The notes: generated by a model not told the origin, from the letters alone. DNA of 64,000 nucleotides from JAUYQR01 sp050632395 (GCF_050632395.1 NZ_CP192600.1:3658001-3722000); one strand, 5' to 3'; counted from the stretch's first letter, positions 49,252 through 58,528 are shown. Translations and numbers: made by a program.

Positions 49252-51531
49252 ATGGACGAGGCTCGCAACGACAACGCACGTCAGGCGGCGCTGGATTACC
49301 ACGAATTCCCCAAGCCCGGAAAACTGGAAATCCGCGCGACGAAACCGCTGGCGAACGGACGCGACCTTGCGCGGGCCTATTCGCCCGGCGTGGCGGAGGC
49401 CTGCCTCGAGATCAAGGCCGACCCATCTACCGCCAGCCGTTACACCAGCCGCGGCAACCTTGTGGCCGTTGTCACAAACGGTACTGCGGTTCTTGGCCTG
49501 GGCAACATCGGCGCGCTTGCCTCGAAGCCGGTAATGGAGGGCAAGGCGGTCCTGTTCAAGAAGTTCGCGAACATCGACTGCTTCGATATCGAACTGAACG
49601 AGCCCGACCCCGAGAAACTCGCCGCCATCGTCTGCGCGCTGGAGCCGACGTTCGGCGCGATCAACCTTGAGGACATCAAGGCGCCCGACTGCTTCATCGT
49701 CGAACGGCTGTGCCGCGAGCGGATGAAGATTCCCGTCTTTCATGACGACCAGCACGGCACGGCCATCGTGGTTGGCGCGGCGGCCACCAATGCCCTGATC
49801 GTGGCGGAAAAACGCTTTGAAGACATCAGGATCGTATCGACGGGTGGAGGGGCGGCAGGCATCGCTTGCCTCGAGATGCTGGTCAAGCTGGGGGTTCAGC
49901 GCAAGAACATCTGGCTTTGCGATCTGGAAGGGCTGGTCTACGAAGGCCGGGCCGCGCAGATGACGCCGCAGAAGGCCGCGTTTGCGCAAGGCACCACTCC
50001 GGCGACCCTCGCTGACGTAATCACAGGTGCCGACCTGTTTCTGGGACTGTCCGGCCCCGGCGTGCTGACCCCCGAAATGGTCGCCACGATGGCGCCGAAA
50101 CCGATCATCTTCGCGCTTGCCAACCCGATGCCGGAGATTCTGCCCGACGCCGTTCGGGCTGTTGCGCCAGAAGCGATCATGGCAACAGGACGGTCGGATT
50201 TCGCCAACCAGGTCAACAACGTGCTTTGCTTCCCGTTCATCTTCCGTGGCGCTCTTGATGTGGGCGCCACCGAGATCAACGACGCTATGGAAATCGCCTG
50301 CATCGAAGGTATCGCCGCTCTGGCGCGCGCCACAACAAGCGCCGAGGCCGCCGCCGCCTATCGCGGCGAAACGCTGTCGTTCGGGCCGGAGTACCTCATT
50401 CCCAAACCCTTCGATCCGCGCCTCATTGGTGTCGTTGCCAGCGCGGTTGCCCGTGCAGCGATGGAAACCGGCGTTGCGACCCGTCCGATTGCCGATCTGG
50501 AGGCATACAAACGCCAGCTTGATGGCTCGGTCTTCAAGTCCGCGCTGTTGATGCGCCCCGTGTTCGAGGCTTCAAAACTGGCGACCCGCCGCATTGTCTT
50601 TGCCGAAGGTGAAGACGAACGCGTGCTGCGCGCCGCAAACGCCGTGCTTGAAGAAACCACCGACATCCCGATCCTGATCGGCCGACCCGAGGTGATCGAG
50701 GCGCGGTGCGAGCGTTATGGCCTGCCGATCCGGCCGGGCAAGGATTTCCTGCTGGTGAACCCTGAAAACGATCATCGCTACCGCGATTACTGGGGTACTT
50801 ACCACGAGTTGATGGCACGGCGCGGCGTCACCCCCGACACCGCCCGCGCAGTGATGCGCACCAATACCACCGCCATCGCCGCGATCATGGTCCACCGTGG
50901 CGAGGCGGACAGCATGATCTGTGGAACGCTTGGGCAATACCTCTGGCACCTCGGTTACATCCGCCAGATCCTTGCGCGGGGCGGGCTGCATCCGGTTGCA
51001 GCGCTCAGCATGATGATCCTTGAGGATGGCCCGCTTTTCATCGCCGACACACATGTGAACGCTGAACCGACGCCCGAGCAGATCATGAACACCGTGATCG
51101 GCGCTGCCCGGCACGTCCGCCGCTTTGGCCTGACGCCGAAGATCGCGCTTTGCACGCAAAGCCAGTTTGGCAACATGGAGAACGGCAACGCGCTGCGGAT
51201 GCGCGGCGCGCTGGAATTGCTTGACGCCCGCGAACCGGATTTCGCTTACGAAGGTGAGATGAACATCGACGCGGCCCTTGACCAATCGCTGCGCGACCGG
51301 CTTCTGCCTGGGTCACGCTATGAAGGTGCGGCAAACGTTCTAGTCTTTGCCAGCGCCGATGCGGCTTCGGGCGTGCGCAACATCCTGAAGGTCAAGGCAG
51401 GGGGGCTGGAGGTCGGCCCGATCCTGATGGGCATGGGCAACAAGGCCCATGTGGTCACCCCCGCCATAACTGCGCGCGGGCTGCTGAACATGTCGGCCAT
51501 CGCCGGCACGCCTGTCGACCATTACAAATAG
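49252..51531 (+). CDS. maeB: NADP-dependent malic enzyme (MaeB type, with phosphotransacetylase-like domain)
   Basis: Oxidative decarboxylation of malate to pyruvate, producing NADPH for gluconeogenic growth on C2-C4 acids. 759 residues: an N-terminal malic-enzyme domain (RDLARAYSPGVAEACLEIKA, VFHDDQHGTAIVVGAAATNA, VSTGGGAAGIACLEMLVKLG) followed by a phosphotransacetylase-like regulatory domain (MRTNTTAIAAIMVHRGEADS and MGNKAHVVTPAITARGLLNM). GGAGG lies six bases before the ATG. A perfect 20-bp palindrome just upstream suggests direct transcriptional control. Confidence 0.95.
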   Translation: MDEARNDNARQAALDYHEFPKPGKLEIRATKPLANGRDLARAYSPGVAEACLEIKADPSTASRYTSRGNLVAVVTNGTAVLGLGNIGALASKPVMEGKAVLFKKFANIDCFDIELNEPDPEKLAAIVCALEPTFGAINLEDIKAPDCFIVERLCRERMKIPVFHDDQHGTAIVVGAAATNALIVAEKRFEDIRIVSTGGGAAGIACLEMLVKLGVQRKNIWLCDLEGLVYEGRAAQMTPQKAAFAQGTTPATLADVITGADLFLGLSGPGVLTPEMVATMAPKPIIFALANPMPEILPDAVRAVAPEAIMATGRSDFANQVNNVLCFPFIFRGALDVGATEINDAMEIACIEGIAALARATTSAEAAAAYRGETLSFGPEYLIPKPFDPRLIGVVASAVARAAMETGVATRPIADLEAYKRQLDGSVFKSALLMRPVFEASKLATRRIVFAEGEDERVLRAANAVLEETTDIPILIGRPEVIEARCERYGLPIRPGKDFLLVNPENDHRYRDYWGTYHELMARRGVTPDTARAVMRTNTTAIAAIMVHRGEADSMICGTLGQYLWHLGYIRQILARGGLHPVAALSMMILEDGPLFIADTHVNAEPTPEQIMNTVIGAARHVRRFGLTPKIALCTQSQFGNMENGNALRMRGALELLDAREPDFAYEGEMNIDAALDQSLRDRLLPGSRYEGAANVLVFASADAASGVRNILKVKAGGLEVGPILMGMGNKAHVVTPAITARGLLNMSAIAGTPVDHYK

Positions 51532-51569
51532 AATCAACGGCGACAGTCCCGCAGAGCGTGAGCGAAAAG

Positions 51570-51658
51570 TTTGCAAATACCGCCGCTGATGACTTCTAAC
51601 AGAGGGCCACACCCGGAGTTTGCAAACTTGTCGCTTAGCGGCGAGCCAATTATGCAAA
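51570..51658. promoter_or_regulatory. TTTGCAAA-type sites upstream of prpE
   Basis: TTTGCAAA (51570-51577), TTTGCAAA (51619-51626) and TATGCAAA (51651-51658) lie in the 215-base gap before prpE. TTTGCAAA is the core motif described, from memory, for the ScfR/RamB-type regulator PccR of R. sphaeroides, which controls propionyl-CoA assimilation. The pairing to prpE fits that role; the N4-spaced tandem form is not seen. Confidence 0.5.
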
Positions 51659-51746
51659 TTGGCGCGCTCCGTTGCCGGTAACAGCGTTGCGTCAGCCGGC
51701 CCACCTGCCGTAACTAACGTGCAATCGGTCAGCGGGGGGAGACGTC

Positions 51747-53639
51747 ATGACTTATGCACAGACCTATGCAGGCTGGAAGGCTGATCCTGAAGCATTCTGG
51801 CTGAGGGCCGCAGAAGACATCGATTGGGTGAGAAAGCCGACCCGAGCGTTGAACGACAGTCGTGCGCCGCTTTATGAATGGTTCAGCGATGCAACCGTCA
51901 ACACCTGCTGGAACGCCGTTGATCGCCATGTCGCCGCCGGGCGCGGCAAACAGCCCGCAATCATCCACGACAGCCCGGTAACCGGCACAAAACACGTCAT
52001 CACCTATGCAGAACTGCAGGACCGCGTCGCCCGCCTTGCCGGCGCTTTGCGGGCCAAGGGCATCACCAAGGGCGACCGCGTCATCATCTACATGCCGATG
52101 GTCCCCGAGGCGTTGGAAGCCATGCTCGCCTGTGCGCGGCTTGGCGCGATTCACTCTGTCGTATTCGGTGGGTTTGCCGCGGCCGAGCTTGCAGTACGGA
52201 TCGACGATTGCACCCCCAAGGCGATCATTGCGGCATCCTGCGGAATCGAACCGTCGCGCGTGGTCCACTACAAGCCGCTCCTCGACGGGGCGATCGACAT
52301 GGCGGACCACAAGCCAGAGTTTTGCGTGATCTTCCAGCGCGAACAAGAGGTTGCACGGCTTGTACCGGGTCGTGACGTAGCTTGGCACGAATTCCAATAT
52401 GGTGTCGAACCGGCAGACTGCGTGCCAGTCGAAGGCTCTTACCCGGCCTACATTCTTTATACCTCCGGCACGACAGGCGCACCGAAGGGCGTGGTCCGAC
52501 CAACCGGTGGCCATCTGGTTGCATTGAACTGGACGATGCGCGCCATCTACAATTGCGGGCATGGGGACGTGTTCTGGGCCGCTTCGGATGTGGGTTGGGT
52601 CGTGGGCCACAGCTACATCTGCTACGCGCCGCTGATTGCCGGATGCACCACCATCGTCTACGAAGGCAAGCCGGTGGGCACGCCGGACGCCGCCGCTTTC
52701 TGGCGCGTGATAGCTGAACACAATGTGCGCAGTTTCTTTACCGCACCGACCGCGCTGCGCGCCATAAAACGCGACGATCCAGAGGGCGCGCTGGTTGGCC
52801 GCCATCCGATGCCCAATCTTCAGGCGCTGTTTCTTGCCGGTGAACGCGCCGATCCCGACACAATCCTGTGGGCCCAGCGCCATCTAAACGTGCCGGTCAT
52901 CGACCATTGGTGGCAGACGGAAACCGGATACGCCATCGCTGCCAACCCTATCGGTATCGAACATCTTCCGGTCAAGATCGGCTCGCCGTCCGTCGCGATG
53001 CCAGGCTACGACGTGCAGGTGCTGGACGAAGGCGGGCACCCTGTCGCCCCTGGCACGCTCGGCGCAATTGCCATCAAACTGCCGCTGCCCCCCGGCACCC
53101 TGCCGACGCTGTGGAACGCCGAGGATCGGTTCCGAAAAAGCTATCTGGCCCACTTTCCCGGCTACTACGAAACGGGTGATGCTGGCTACGTCGATACGGA
53201 CGGCTATCTCTACATCATGGCCCGCACAGATGACGTCATCAACGTAGCGGGCCATCGCCTGTCGACCGGAGCGATGGAAGAGGTCCTGGCCGGACACCGC
53301 GATGTCGCCGAATGCGCCGTGATCGGCGTGGCGGATGATCTGAAAGGACAATCGCCCTTGGGTTTTCTTTGCTTGAACAAAGGGTCGACCCGCGACCATG
53401 CTGACGTTGTGAAGGAATGCGTGGCCTTGGTGCGTGACAAGATCGGCCCGGTCGCTGACTTCAAGCGCGCACTGGTGGTGGACCGCCTGCCAAAGACCCG
53501 TTCGGGCAAGATCCTGCGCGCAACGATGGTCAAGATTGCGGATCAGCAGCCCTGGAAAATGCCGGCCACCATCGACGATCCGGCGATCCTTGACGAAATC
53601 ACAACCGCCCTGCGCAGCATCGGCCTGGCCAAGGCCTGA
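51747..53639 (+). CDS. prpE: propionyl-CoA synthetase
   Basis: AMP-forming acyl-CoA ligase activating propionate (acetate is often also accepted). 630 residues of the ANL superfamily. Opening AGWKADPEAFWLRAAEDIDW, the P-loop-like YTSGTTGAPKGVVRPTGG, WAASDVGWVVGHSYICYAPL, the adenylate site DHWWQTETGYAIA, YYETGDAGYVDTDGYLY and the C-terminal Lys in KTRSGKILR. Similarity to acetyl-CoA synthetase is clear, but the PrpE-type RPTGG and length support propionyl. Three TTTGCAAA-like sites lie upstream. Confidence 0.92.
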   Translation: MTYAQTYAGWKADPEAFWLRAAEDIDWVRKPTRALNDSRAPLYEWFSDATVNTCWNAVDRHVAAGRGKQPAIIHDSPVTGTKHVITYAELQDRVARLAGALRAKGITKGDRVIIYMPMVPEALEAMLACARLGAIHSVVFGGFAAAELAVRIDDCTPKAIIAASCGIEPSRVVHYKPLLDGAIDMADHKPEFCVIFQREQEVARLVPGRDVAWHEFQYGVEPADCVPVEGSYPAYILYTSGTTGAPKGVVRPTGGHLVALNWTMRAIYNCGHGDVFWAASDVGWVVGHSYICYAPLIAGCTTIVYEGKPVGTPDAAAFWRVIAEHNVRSFFTAPTALRAIKRDDPEGALVGRHPMPNLQALFLAGERADPDTILWAQRHLNVPVIDHWWQTETGYAIAANPIGIEHLPVKIGSPSVAMPGYDVQVLDEGGHPVAPGTLGAIAIKLPLPPGTLPTLWNAEDRFRKSYLAHFPGYYETGDAGYVDTDGYLYIMARTDDVINVAGHRLSTGAMEEVLAGHRDVAECAVIGVADDLKGQSPLGFLCLNKGSTRDHADVVKECVALVRDKIGPVADFKRALVVDRLPKTRSGKILRATMVKIADQQPWKMPATIDDPAILDEITTALRSIGLAKA

Positions 53640-53686
53640 TACACGCCCTGCGGGAACTGCTGGACAGTCATGGCGAAATGCGTCAA

Positions 53687-53707
53687 TTCTTTGCATTATG
53701 CAAAGAA
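53687..53707. promoter_or_regulatory. 21-bp perfect palindrome between prpE and the Hpt gene
   Basis: Ten-base arms TTCTTTGCAT (53687-53696) and ATGCAAAGAA (53698-53707) flank one central T. The arms carry the same TTTGCA/TGCAAA core as the sites before prpE. It lies 48 bases after the prpE stop and 47 before the Hpt start, probably an operator for the downstream genes. It argues against the upstream ATG at 53670, which would place it in coding sequence. Confidence 0.6.
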
Positions 53708-53753
53708 CCGCTTTCCCATCGAGATCACCTTTTTGGCAGTCCGGGCCGCTGGC

Positions 53754-54308
53754 ATGACGTTCAATTCCGACCGTGCGGCCGACATTGATGTGGCACTGGA
53801 CCGGCTGCATCTGGCGATCGACCAGTTGGAGGCACTGATTTCCTCCGATACCCAGCGGGTGGAACTTGATGCTTTGCGTCGGGCTGCGTTGCGTCTGGGC
53901 GGCGCCAAGCTTCAGTCCGAGGGTCAGCCGCCCAAACCGGCGGCAGCCACCGGCATCAAGCAGTTCGAACCGGCCCGTTTTCAACGCCTCTTGCAACTGG
54001 CCGGGCCCGAAAACGGAGCGGAACTGCTGGCGCGCCTGTCGGAGGACCTGATCGCCACGCGTAACCAATCCTCAACGTCGATGGCAAGTATGGAATGGTC
54101 GGGTCTTCGCGCGGCGAGCCATGTCCTGATTTCGCTGGCAGGGTCGGTCGGCGCGGTATCGCTACAAACCCTTGCGGAGAGGATGAACGCGGCCGCACAC
54201 GCCACGGATCGGACGACGGTTGCAGCCTTGATGCCCGAGGCGCTTGGCGAACTTGACGCACTCATCGCCGTTGTGGCGGCGACACGGCCCATCGGGGCTG
54301 CCCGATGA
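53754..54308 (+). CDS. histidine phosphotransfer (Hpt)-like protein
   Basis: A 184-residue cytosolic protein. The C-terminal part fits an Hpt four-helix bundle: SMEWSGLRAASHVLISLAGS has a candidate phospho-acceptor His (about residue 123), followed by VGAVSLQTLAERMNAAA. The N-terminal half has helices and a Pro/Ala linker (QPPKPAAATG). The start at 53754 is preferred over 53670, which would translate through the palindrome. The stop overlaps the next start as ATGA, so it is coupled with the response regulator. A cognate kinase is not seen. Confidence 0.65.
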   Translation: MTFNSDRAADIDVALDRLHLAIDQLEALISSDTQRVELDALRRAALRLGGAKLQSEGQPPKPAAATGIKQFEPARFQRLLQLAGPENGAELLARLSEDLIATRNQSSTSMASMEWSGLRAASHVLISLAGSVGAVSLQTLAERMNAAAHATDRTTVAALMPEALGELDALIAVVAATRPIGAAR

Positions 54309-55723
54309 AGCCCGGTTCAGCCTGGACGCCCAGCGTGCTTTTGATCGAGGACACGGCCTCGCTGCAACTTGTCTATCGGTCGGTTCTTGCATCTGCCGGA
54401 TATCGCGTCTCGGTCGCCAGCACCGCCGCGGACGGGCTGGCGCAATTTCGCGGGCTGCAGCCAGCGGTCGTGCTGCTTGACCTCATCCTTCCCGACCGTG
54501 ATGGTTTGATGCTGATGCAGGACATGCTCGCGCTTAGGCCCGAAGCCTGCGTCATCGCGATTACCGCGAACGGATCGGTCAATCGCGCAGTCGAGGCGAT
54601 GCGGGCCGGGGCCCATGATTTTCTGGTCAAACCGTTCGATGAAAATCGGTTGCTTGGCGCGGTGCAGAACGCGCTGGCTGAAAGGTTGCCGCGCAAGGCA
54701 CCGGCTGCCTTGCCTGATCCCGGACCACAGGACCGCGCGATGTTGCAGGACGGCTCGTCGTTCATCGGGTCGTCCGACACCATGCAGCGGATTCACGACA
54801 CGATCGCGTCGGTGGCACGGTCGATGGCAACGGTGTTCATCACGGGGGAAAGCGGCACTGGGAAAGAACTGTGTGCGCTGGCTGTCCACGCCAATTCGGC
54901 CCGTGCCGAAGGGCCGTTCATTGCGCTGAACTGCGGGGCTATTCCGCAGGATCTGCTGGAAAGCGAAGTTTTCGGCCATATGAAGGGTAGCTTTACCGGC
55001 GCGATTTCCGACAAGCCGGGCGCTGCAGCAGCGGCGGATGGCGGGACGCTGTTTCTGGACGAGATCTGCGAAATGGCTCCCGCCCTGCAGACCAAACTGC
55101 TGCGCTTCCTGCAAACCTCGACGGTCCAGCCGGTCGGCGCGACCCGTCCGCGCAAGGTGAATGTTCGCATCGTTTGCGCCACCAACCGCGATCCCTTGGA
55201 TGCTGTCCGGCGCGGTCATTTTCGCGAAGACCTGTATTACCGGCTGTTCGTTGTGCCGATCCACATGCCGCCGCTAAGGGACCGAGGGCAGGATGTGATC
55301 GAAATCGCGGAAGCCGCCCTGTTCAGGTTTGCGGAAGAGGAAGGGCGCACATTCTACGGCTTGGATGCAGAGGTGCGTGATCTTCTGCCGCGTCTGCCGT
55401 GGCCCGGAAATGTGCGGCAGCTTTTGAACGTGATGCGGAACGTGGTCGTGCTCAACCCCGGCGGTTGGGTCGGTATCGAGATGCTGCCACCGGGTCTTGC
55501 GGCCGAGATGACACCGCACCGCACGCCCGAAAGGGCGCGCGCGTTGCCCGAACCGACTGTCGAGGCGGACGTGATGGTCGGGCTGACTCTGGCCGAGGCA
55601 GAGCGCAAGATCATCGAGGCGACGCTGGCGCGATACGGCGGATCCGTTCCCAAGGCTGCGCGCGTTCTGGATGTGTCGCCGTCAACGCTTTACCGCAAGA
55701 TAGACGGCTGGGCCAAAGTGTAA
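54305..55723 (+). CDS. sigma-54-dependent response regulator (NtrC/LuxO-like)
   Basis: A 472-residue regulator. Receiver domain: VLLIEDTASLQLVY, phospho-acceptor Asp in VVLLDLILPDRDG (about residue 59), and LVKPFDENRL. AAA+ domain: Walker A GESGTGKELC (181-190), the sigma-54 contact loop FGHMKGSFTGA (GSFTGA replaces GAFTGA), Walker B GGTLFLDEIC and LPWPGNVRQLLNVM. C-terminal Fis-type helix-turn-helix: GGSVPKAARVLDVSPSTLYR. Paired with the Hpt gene; the sensor kinase is elsewhere. Target genes are unknown. Confidence 0.9.
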   Translation: MKPGSAWTPSVLLIEDTASLQLVYRSVLASAGYRVSVASTAADGLAQFRGLQPAVVLLDLILPDRDGLMLMQDMLALRPEACVIAITANGSVNRAVEAMRAGAHDFLVKPFDENRLLGAVQNALAERLPRKAPAALPDPGPQDRAMLQDGSSFIGSSDTMQRIHDTIASVARSMATVFITGESGTGKELCALAVHANSARAEGPFIALNCGAIPQDLLESEVFGHMKGSFTGAISDKPGAAAAADGGTLFLDEICEMAPALQTKLLRFLQTSTVQPVGATRPRKVNVRIVCATNRDPLDAVRRGHFREDLYYRLFVVPIHMPPLRDRGQDVIEIAEAALFRFAEEEGRTFYGLDAEVRDLLPRLPWPGNVRQLLNVMRNVVVLNPGGWVGIEMLPPGLAAEMTPHRTPERARALPEPTVEADVMVGLTLAEAERKIIEATLARYGGSVPKAARVLDVSPSTLYRKIDGWAKV

Positions 55724-55737
55724 GGGCCGCGCCCTTA
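55721..55737. terminator. convergent terminator formed by two stop codons
   Basis: TAAGGGC (55721-55727), CGC, GCCCTTA (55731-55737) forms a 7-bp hairpin. Its first arm starts with the TAA of the response regulator and its last ends with the TAA (reverse strand) of nadK. It probably terminates both convergent units. Confidence 0.5.
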
Positions 55738-56499
55738 AACGAACTGCTCGCCGATCAGCCGCTCTTCCAGCCCATGCCCGGGGTCGAACAACAGGCGGTG
55801 CCGAACCGATCTTTCCGACCTGATCTCGACGCTTGCCACATCGCGAACAGAAGACCGGCTGTCCGCGTCGGCCATCACGGGGCGTTTCTCAGGGTCAAGC
55901 ACGTCAAACCGCACCACGCCCGACATCGGCAGCAGGGCACCGCGCCAACGCCGCGGGCGGAACGCGGCAATAGCGGTCAGGGCAAGCACATCGGCACCAA
56001 TCGGAAGGATCGGGCCGTGTGCCGAATAGTTGTAGGCGGTGGACCCAGCCGGTGTTGCGACTAGTGCACCGTCACACACCAGCTCTGGCATCCGTTCACG
56101 CCCGTCGATGCTGATCCGCAGCTTGGCCGCTTGCGGGCCTTGCCGCAACAGCGAGACTTCGTTGATCGCCAAAGCCTCGGTCTGCTTGCCCTTGGTGTTG
56201 ATGGCCTGCATCGACAAGGGGTGGATGACGGCTTCTTCAGCGGCGGCCAGGCGGGCGGGCAGATCGTCGGCAGCATAGGCATTCATCAGAAACCCGATGG
56301 TTCCGCAGTTCATGCCGTAGACCGGCAAATCCCGCCCCTTGGTGGAATGCAACGTCTGCAACATGAACCCGTCGCCACCCAACGCCACAATCACCTCGGC
56401 TTGCCTGACGTCGGCCTGCCCATAGGCCGAAGTCAGGGCAGCAAGGGCTTCGATGGCAGCAGGCGCCCTGCTGGCCGTGAACCTGATACGTTGTGGCAT
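55735..56499 (-). CDS. nadK: NAD kinase
   Basis: Phosphorylates NAD to NADP. 254 residues from the ATG at 56499. Seen: the GGDG motif in VIVALGGDGFMLQTLH, YGMNCGTIGFLMN, LAINEVSLLRQGP (NE/D motif), and the catalytic-region DGALVATPAGSTAYNYSAHG. The much longer upstream ORF overlaps glyA regulatory DNA and is not coding. It diverges from glyA with a 214-base gap. Confidence 0.95.
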   Translation of the reverse strand: MPQRIRFTASRAPAAIEALAALTSAYGQADVRQAEVIVALGGDGFMLQTLHSTKGRDLPVYGMNCGTIGFLMNAYAADDLPARLAAAEEAVIHPLSMQAINTKGKQTEALAINEVSLLRQGPQAAKLRISIDGRERMPELVCDGALVATPAGSTAYNYSAHGPILPIGADVLALTAIAAFRPRRWRGALLPMSGVVRFDVLDPEKRPVMADADSRSSVRDVASVEIRSERSVRHRLLFDPGHGLEERLIGEQFV

Positions 56500-56713
56500 G
56501 GCGTCCCCCGATGCAGCAGTCTTGGCCGGGGCGGTGGGTAAACTCAAGGGGTTGGTTCCAACCGCCCGGCCAAACACCCCTGCCACCCGTCGTGGCGAGG
56601 TAAGATGATTTCGTCGCAATGGCGGAAAAGGTCGTTTTCTTGCCTTTCCGTAGGTCAATCGGTGCTCTAAATAGCGCCGCATCCCTGCCCTTGGCCCAAA
56701 GAGGACCCGCCCC

Positions 56714-58009
56714 ATGAACGCTTCGCATCGCGACTCCGGCTTTTTCACCGAAACGCTCAGCAGCCGCGACCCGGAGCTTTTCGCCTCCATCACGTCAGAA
56801 CTGGGCCGCCAGCGCCACGAGATCGAGCTGATCGCATCGGAAAACATCGTCAGCCGCGCGGTGATGGAAGCGCAAGGCTCGGTGATGACGAACAAATATG
56901 CCGAAGGCTATCCGGGCAAACGCTACTACGGCGGCTGCCAATTCGTGGACGTGGCCGAAAATCTGGCGATCGAACGGGCCTGCAAGCTGTTCGGTGTAAA
57001 CTTTGCCAACGTGCAGCCGAACTCGGGCAGCCAGGCGAACCAAGGGGTGTTCCAGGCGCTGATCAAGCCCGGCGACACGATTCTGGGGATGAGCCTTGAT
57101 GCAGGCGGCCACCTGACTCATGGCGCGGCGCCGAACCAGTCGGGCAAGTGGTTCCATGCGGTGCAATACGGTGTGCGCAAGCAGGATCTGACGCTGGATT
57201 ACGATCAGGTTCAGGCGCTGGCGACCGAACATCAGCCAAAGATGATCATCGCCGGCGGATCGGCCATTCCGCGCATCATTGATTTCGCGCGGATGCGCCA
57301 GATCGCCGACAGCGTTGGCGCATACCTTCTGGTCGACATGGCGCACTTCGCCGGTCTGGTGGCGGCGGGTCTTTACCCCTCGCCCTTCCCGCACGCCCAT
57401 GTGGCGACCACGACAACGCACAAGACCCTGCGCGGCCCGCGCGGCGGCATGATCCTGACGAATGACGAGGCGATCGCCAAGAAAGTCAACAGCGCGATCT
57501 TCCCCGGCATTCAGGGTGGCCCGTTGATGCACGTGATCGCGGCCAAGGCCGTGGCATTCGGCGAGGCGCTGCAGCCGGGCTTCAAGACCTATCAGGCGCA
57601 GGTGGTGAAGAACGCGCAGGCCCTGGCCGATGAATTGATGAAAGGTGGCCTCGATATCGTGACCGGCGGCACCGACACGCACCTGATGCTGGTCGACCTG
57701 CGGCCCAAGGCGGTCAAGGGCAACGCGACTGAAAAGGCGTTGGGCCGCGCGCATATCACCTGCAACAAGAACGGCATCCCGTTCGATACCGAAAAGCCGA
57801 CGATCACCTCGGGCGTTCGCCTTGGCACTCCGGCGGGAACGACGCGTGGCTTTGGCGAAGGCGAATTCCGACAGATCGGGCGCTGGATCGTCGAAGTGGT
57901 GGATGGGCTGGCCGCCAATGGCGAGGATGGCAACGGTGCGGTGGAAGCCAAGGTGCGCGCCGAGGTCGAGGCGCTGTGCCAACAGTTCCCGATCTACCCG
58001 AACCTCTAA
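56714..58009 (+). CDS. glyA: serine hydroxymethyltransferase
   Basis: PLP enzyme interconverting serine and glycine with tetrahydrofolate; also central in one-carbon metabolism. 431 residues, the housekeeping copy. Seen: HEIELIASENIVSRAV, NKYAEGYPGKRYYGGCQFVD, VDMAHFAGLVAAGLYPSPFP and the PLP lysine in TTTTHKTLRGPRGGMI. A divergent paralogue is at 4719. GAGGA is before the ATG; a hairpin terminator lies 22-46 bases after the stop. Confidence 0.97.
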   Translation: MNASHRDSGFFTETLSSRDPELFASITSELGRQRHEIELIASENIVSRAVMEAQGSVMTNKYAEGYPGKRYYGGCQFVDVAENLAIERACKLFGVNFANVQPNSGSQANQGVFQALIKPGDTILGMSLDAGGHLTHGAAPNQSGKWFHAVQYGVRKQDLTLDYDQVQALATEHQPKMIIAGGSAIPRIIDFARMRQIADSVGAYLLVDMAHFAGLVAAGLYPSPFPHAHVATTTTHKTLRGPRGGMILTNDEAIAKKVNSAIFPGIQGGPLMHVIAAKAVAFGEALQPGFKTYQAQVVKNAQALADELMKGGLDIVTGGTDTHLMLVDLRPKAVKGNATEKALGRAHITCNKNGIPFDTEKPTITSGVRLGTPAGTTRGFGEGEFRQIGRWIVEVVDGLAANGEDGNGAVEAKVRAEVEALCQQFPIYPNL

Positions 58010-58030
58010 GCTTGCGGCACTGACAAGGAC

Positions 58031-58055
58031 GGGCGCGGGCTTCTGTCTCGCGCCC
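58031..58055 (+). terminator. hairpin terminator after glyA
   Basis: GGGCGCG (58031-58037) pairs with CGCGCCC (58049-58055), stem 7 bp, loop 11, followed by a short T-containing stretch. It lies 22 bases after the glyA stop. Confidence 0.55.
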
Positions 58056-58135
58056 CGTTCATTTCCGAACGGCGCGGCGGAAGTTCGGAGGGTCATACCG
58101 ACCACGGCAAGCGCTTCACCCGCAGCCGCTGGCGG

Positions 58136-58528
58136 TCATAGATACCTGCGCCACAGCAGAAACCCAACAACCAGCAACACCGCAGACAGCACCGCAAACG
58201 CCGCCGAACTCAGAATGCTTGCGTAGATCCGACGGCGGCGCAAGGCGGGGTCGATTGCCGTCAGGTGACGGACGCAGATGTCATAGGCATCCGATACCTG
58301 GCCTTGGTCGATCTGACGAAGCAGCTTTGGGTTGTGTGCCTTGTTTGCAGCGTCTGCCAGCGCCGCTGCCGCATCGCGCACCCGCCGCGGCAGGCGCCTG
58401 GCGCCACGGCTCAGCTTTGCCTGCAGTCCGCGGCCGCCGACAGCCAGCCGTTCGTCCATCAACTGCGCGACCCGATCCGCCATCTGCTGGATGGTTACCG
58501 CGCTCATCTCCTGCCACCCCGTTTCCAC
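58136..58528 (-). CDS. hypothetical membrane-anchored protein
   Basis: A roughly 123-130 residue protein. A basic helical region (RGLQAKLSRGARRLPRRVRD) and DAYDICVRHLTAIDPALRR precede a single C-terminal hydrophobic segment SILSSAAFAVLSAVLLVVGF with a basic end (LLWRRYL). The start is unclear: GTG at 58528 or ATG at 58507, with AGGAG directly touching the latter. No family is recognised. It is divergent from the alpha/beta hydrolase gene. Confidence 0.6.
   Translation of the reverse strand: METGWQEMSAVTIQQMADRVAQLMDERLAVGGRGLQAKLSRGARRLPRRVRDAAAALADAANKAHNPKLLRQIDQGQVSDAYDICVRHLTAIDPALRRRRIYASILSSAAFAVLSAVLLVVGFLLWRRYL

Noticed and set aside
56500..56713. Riboswitch in the nadK/glyA gap
   Set aside because: Looked for glycine, SAM or THF riboswitch features; no conserved core could be recognised by eye. 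An infernal search with Rfam models would decide.
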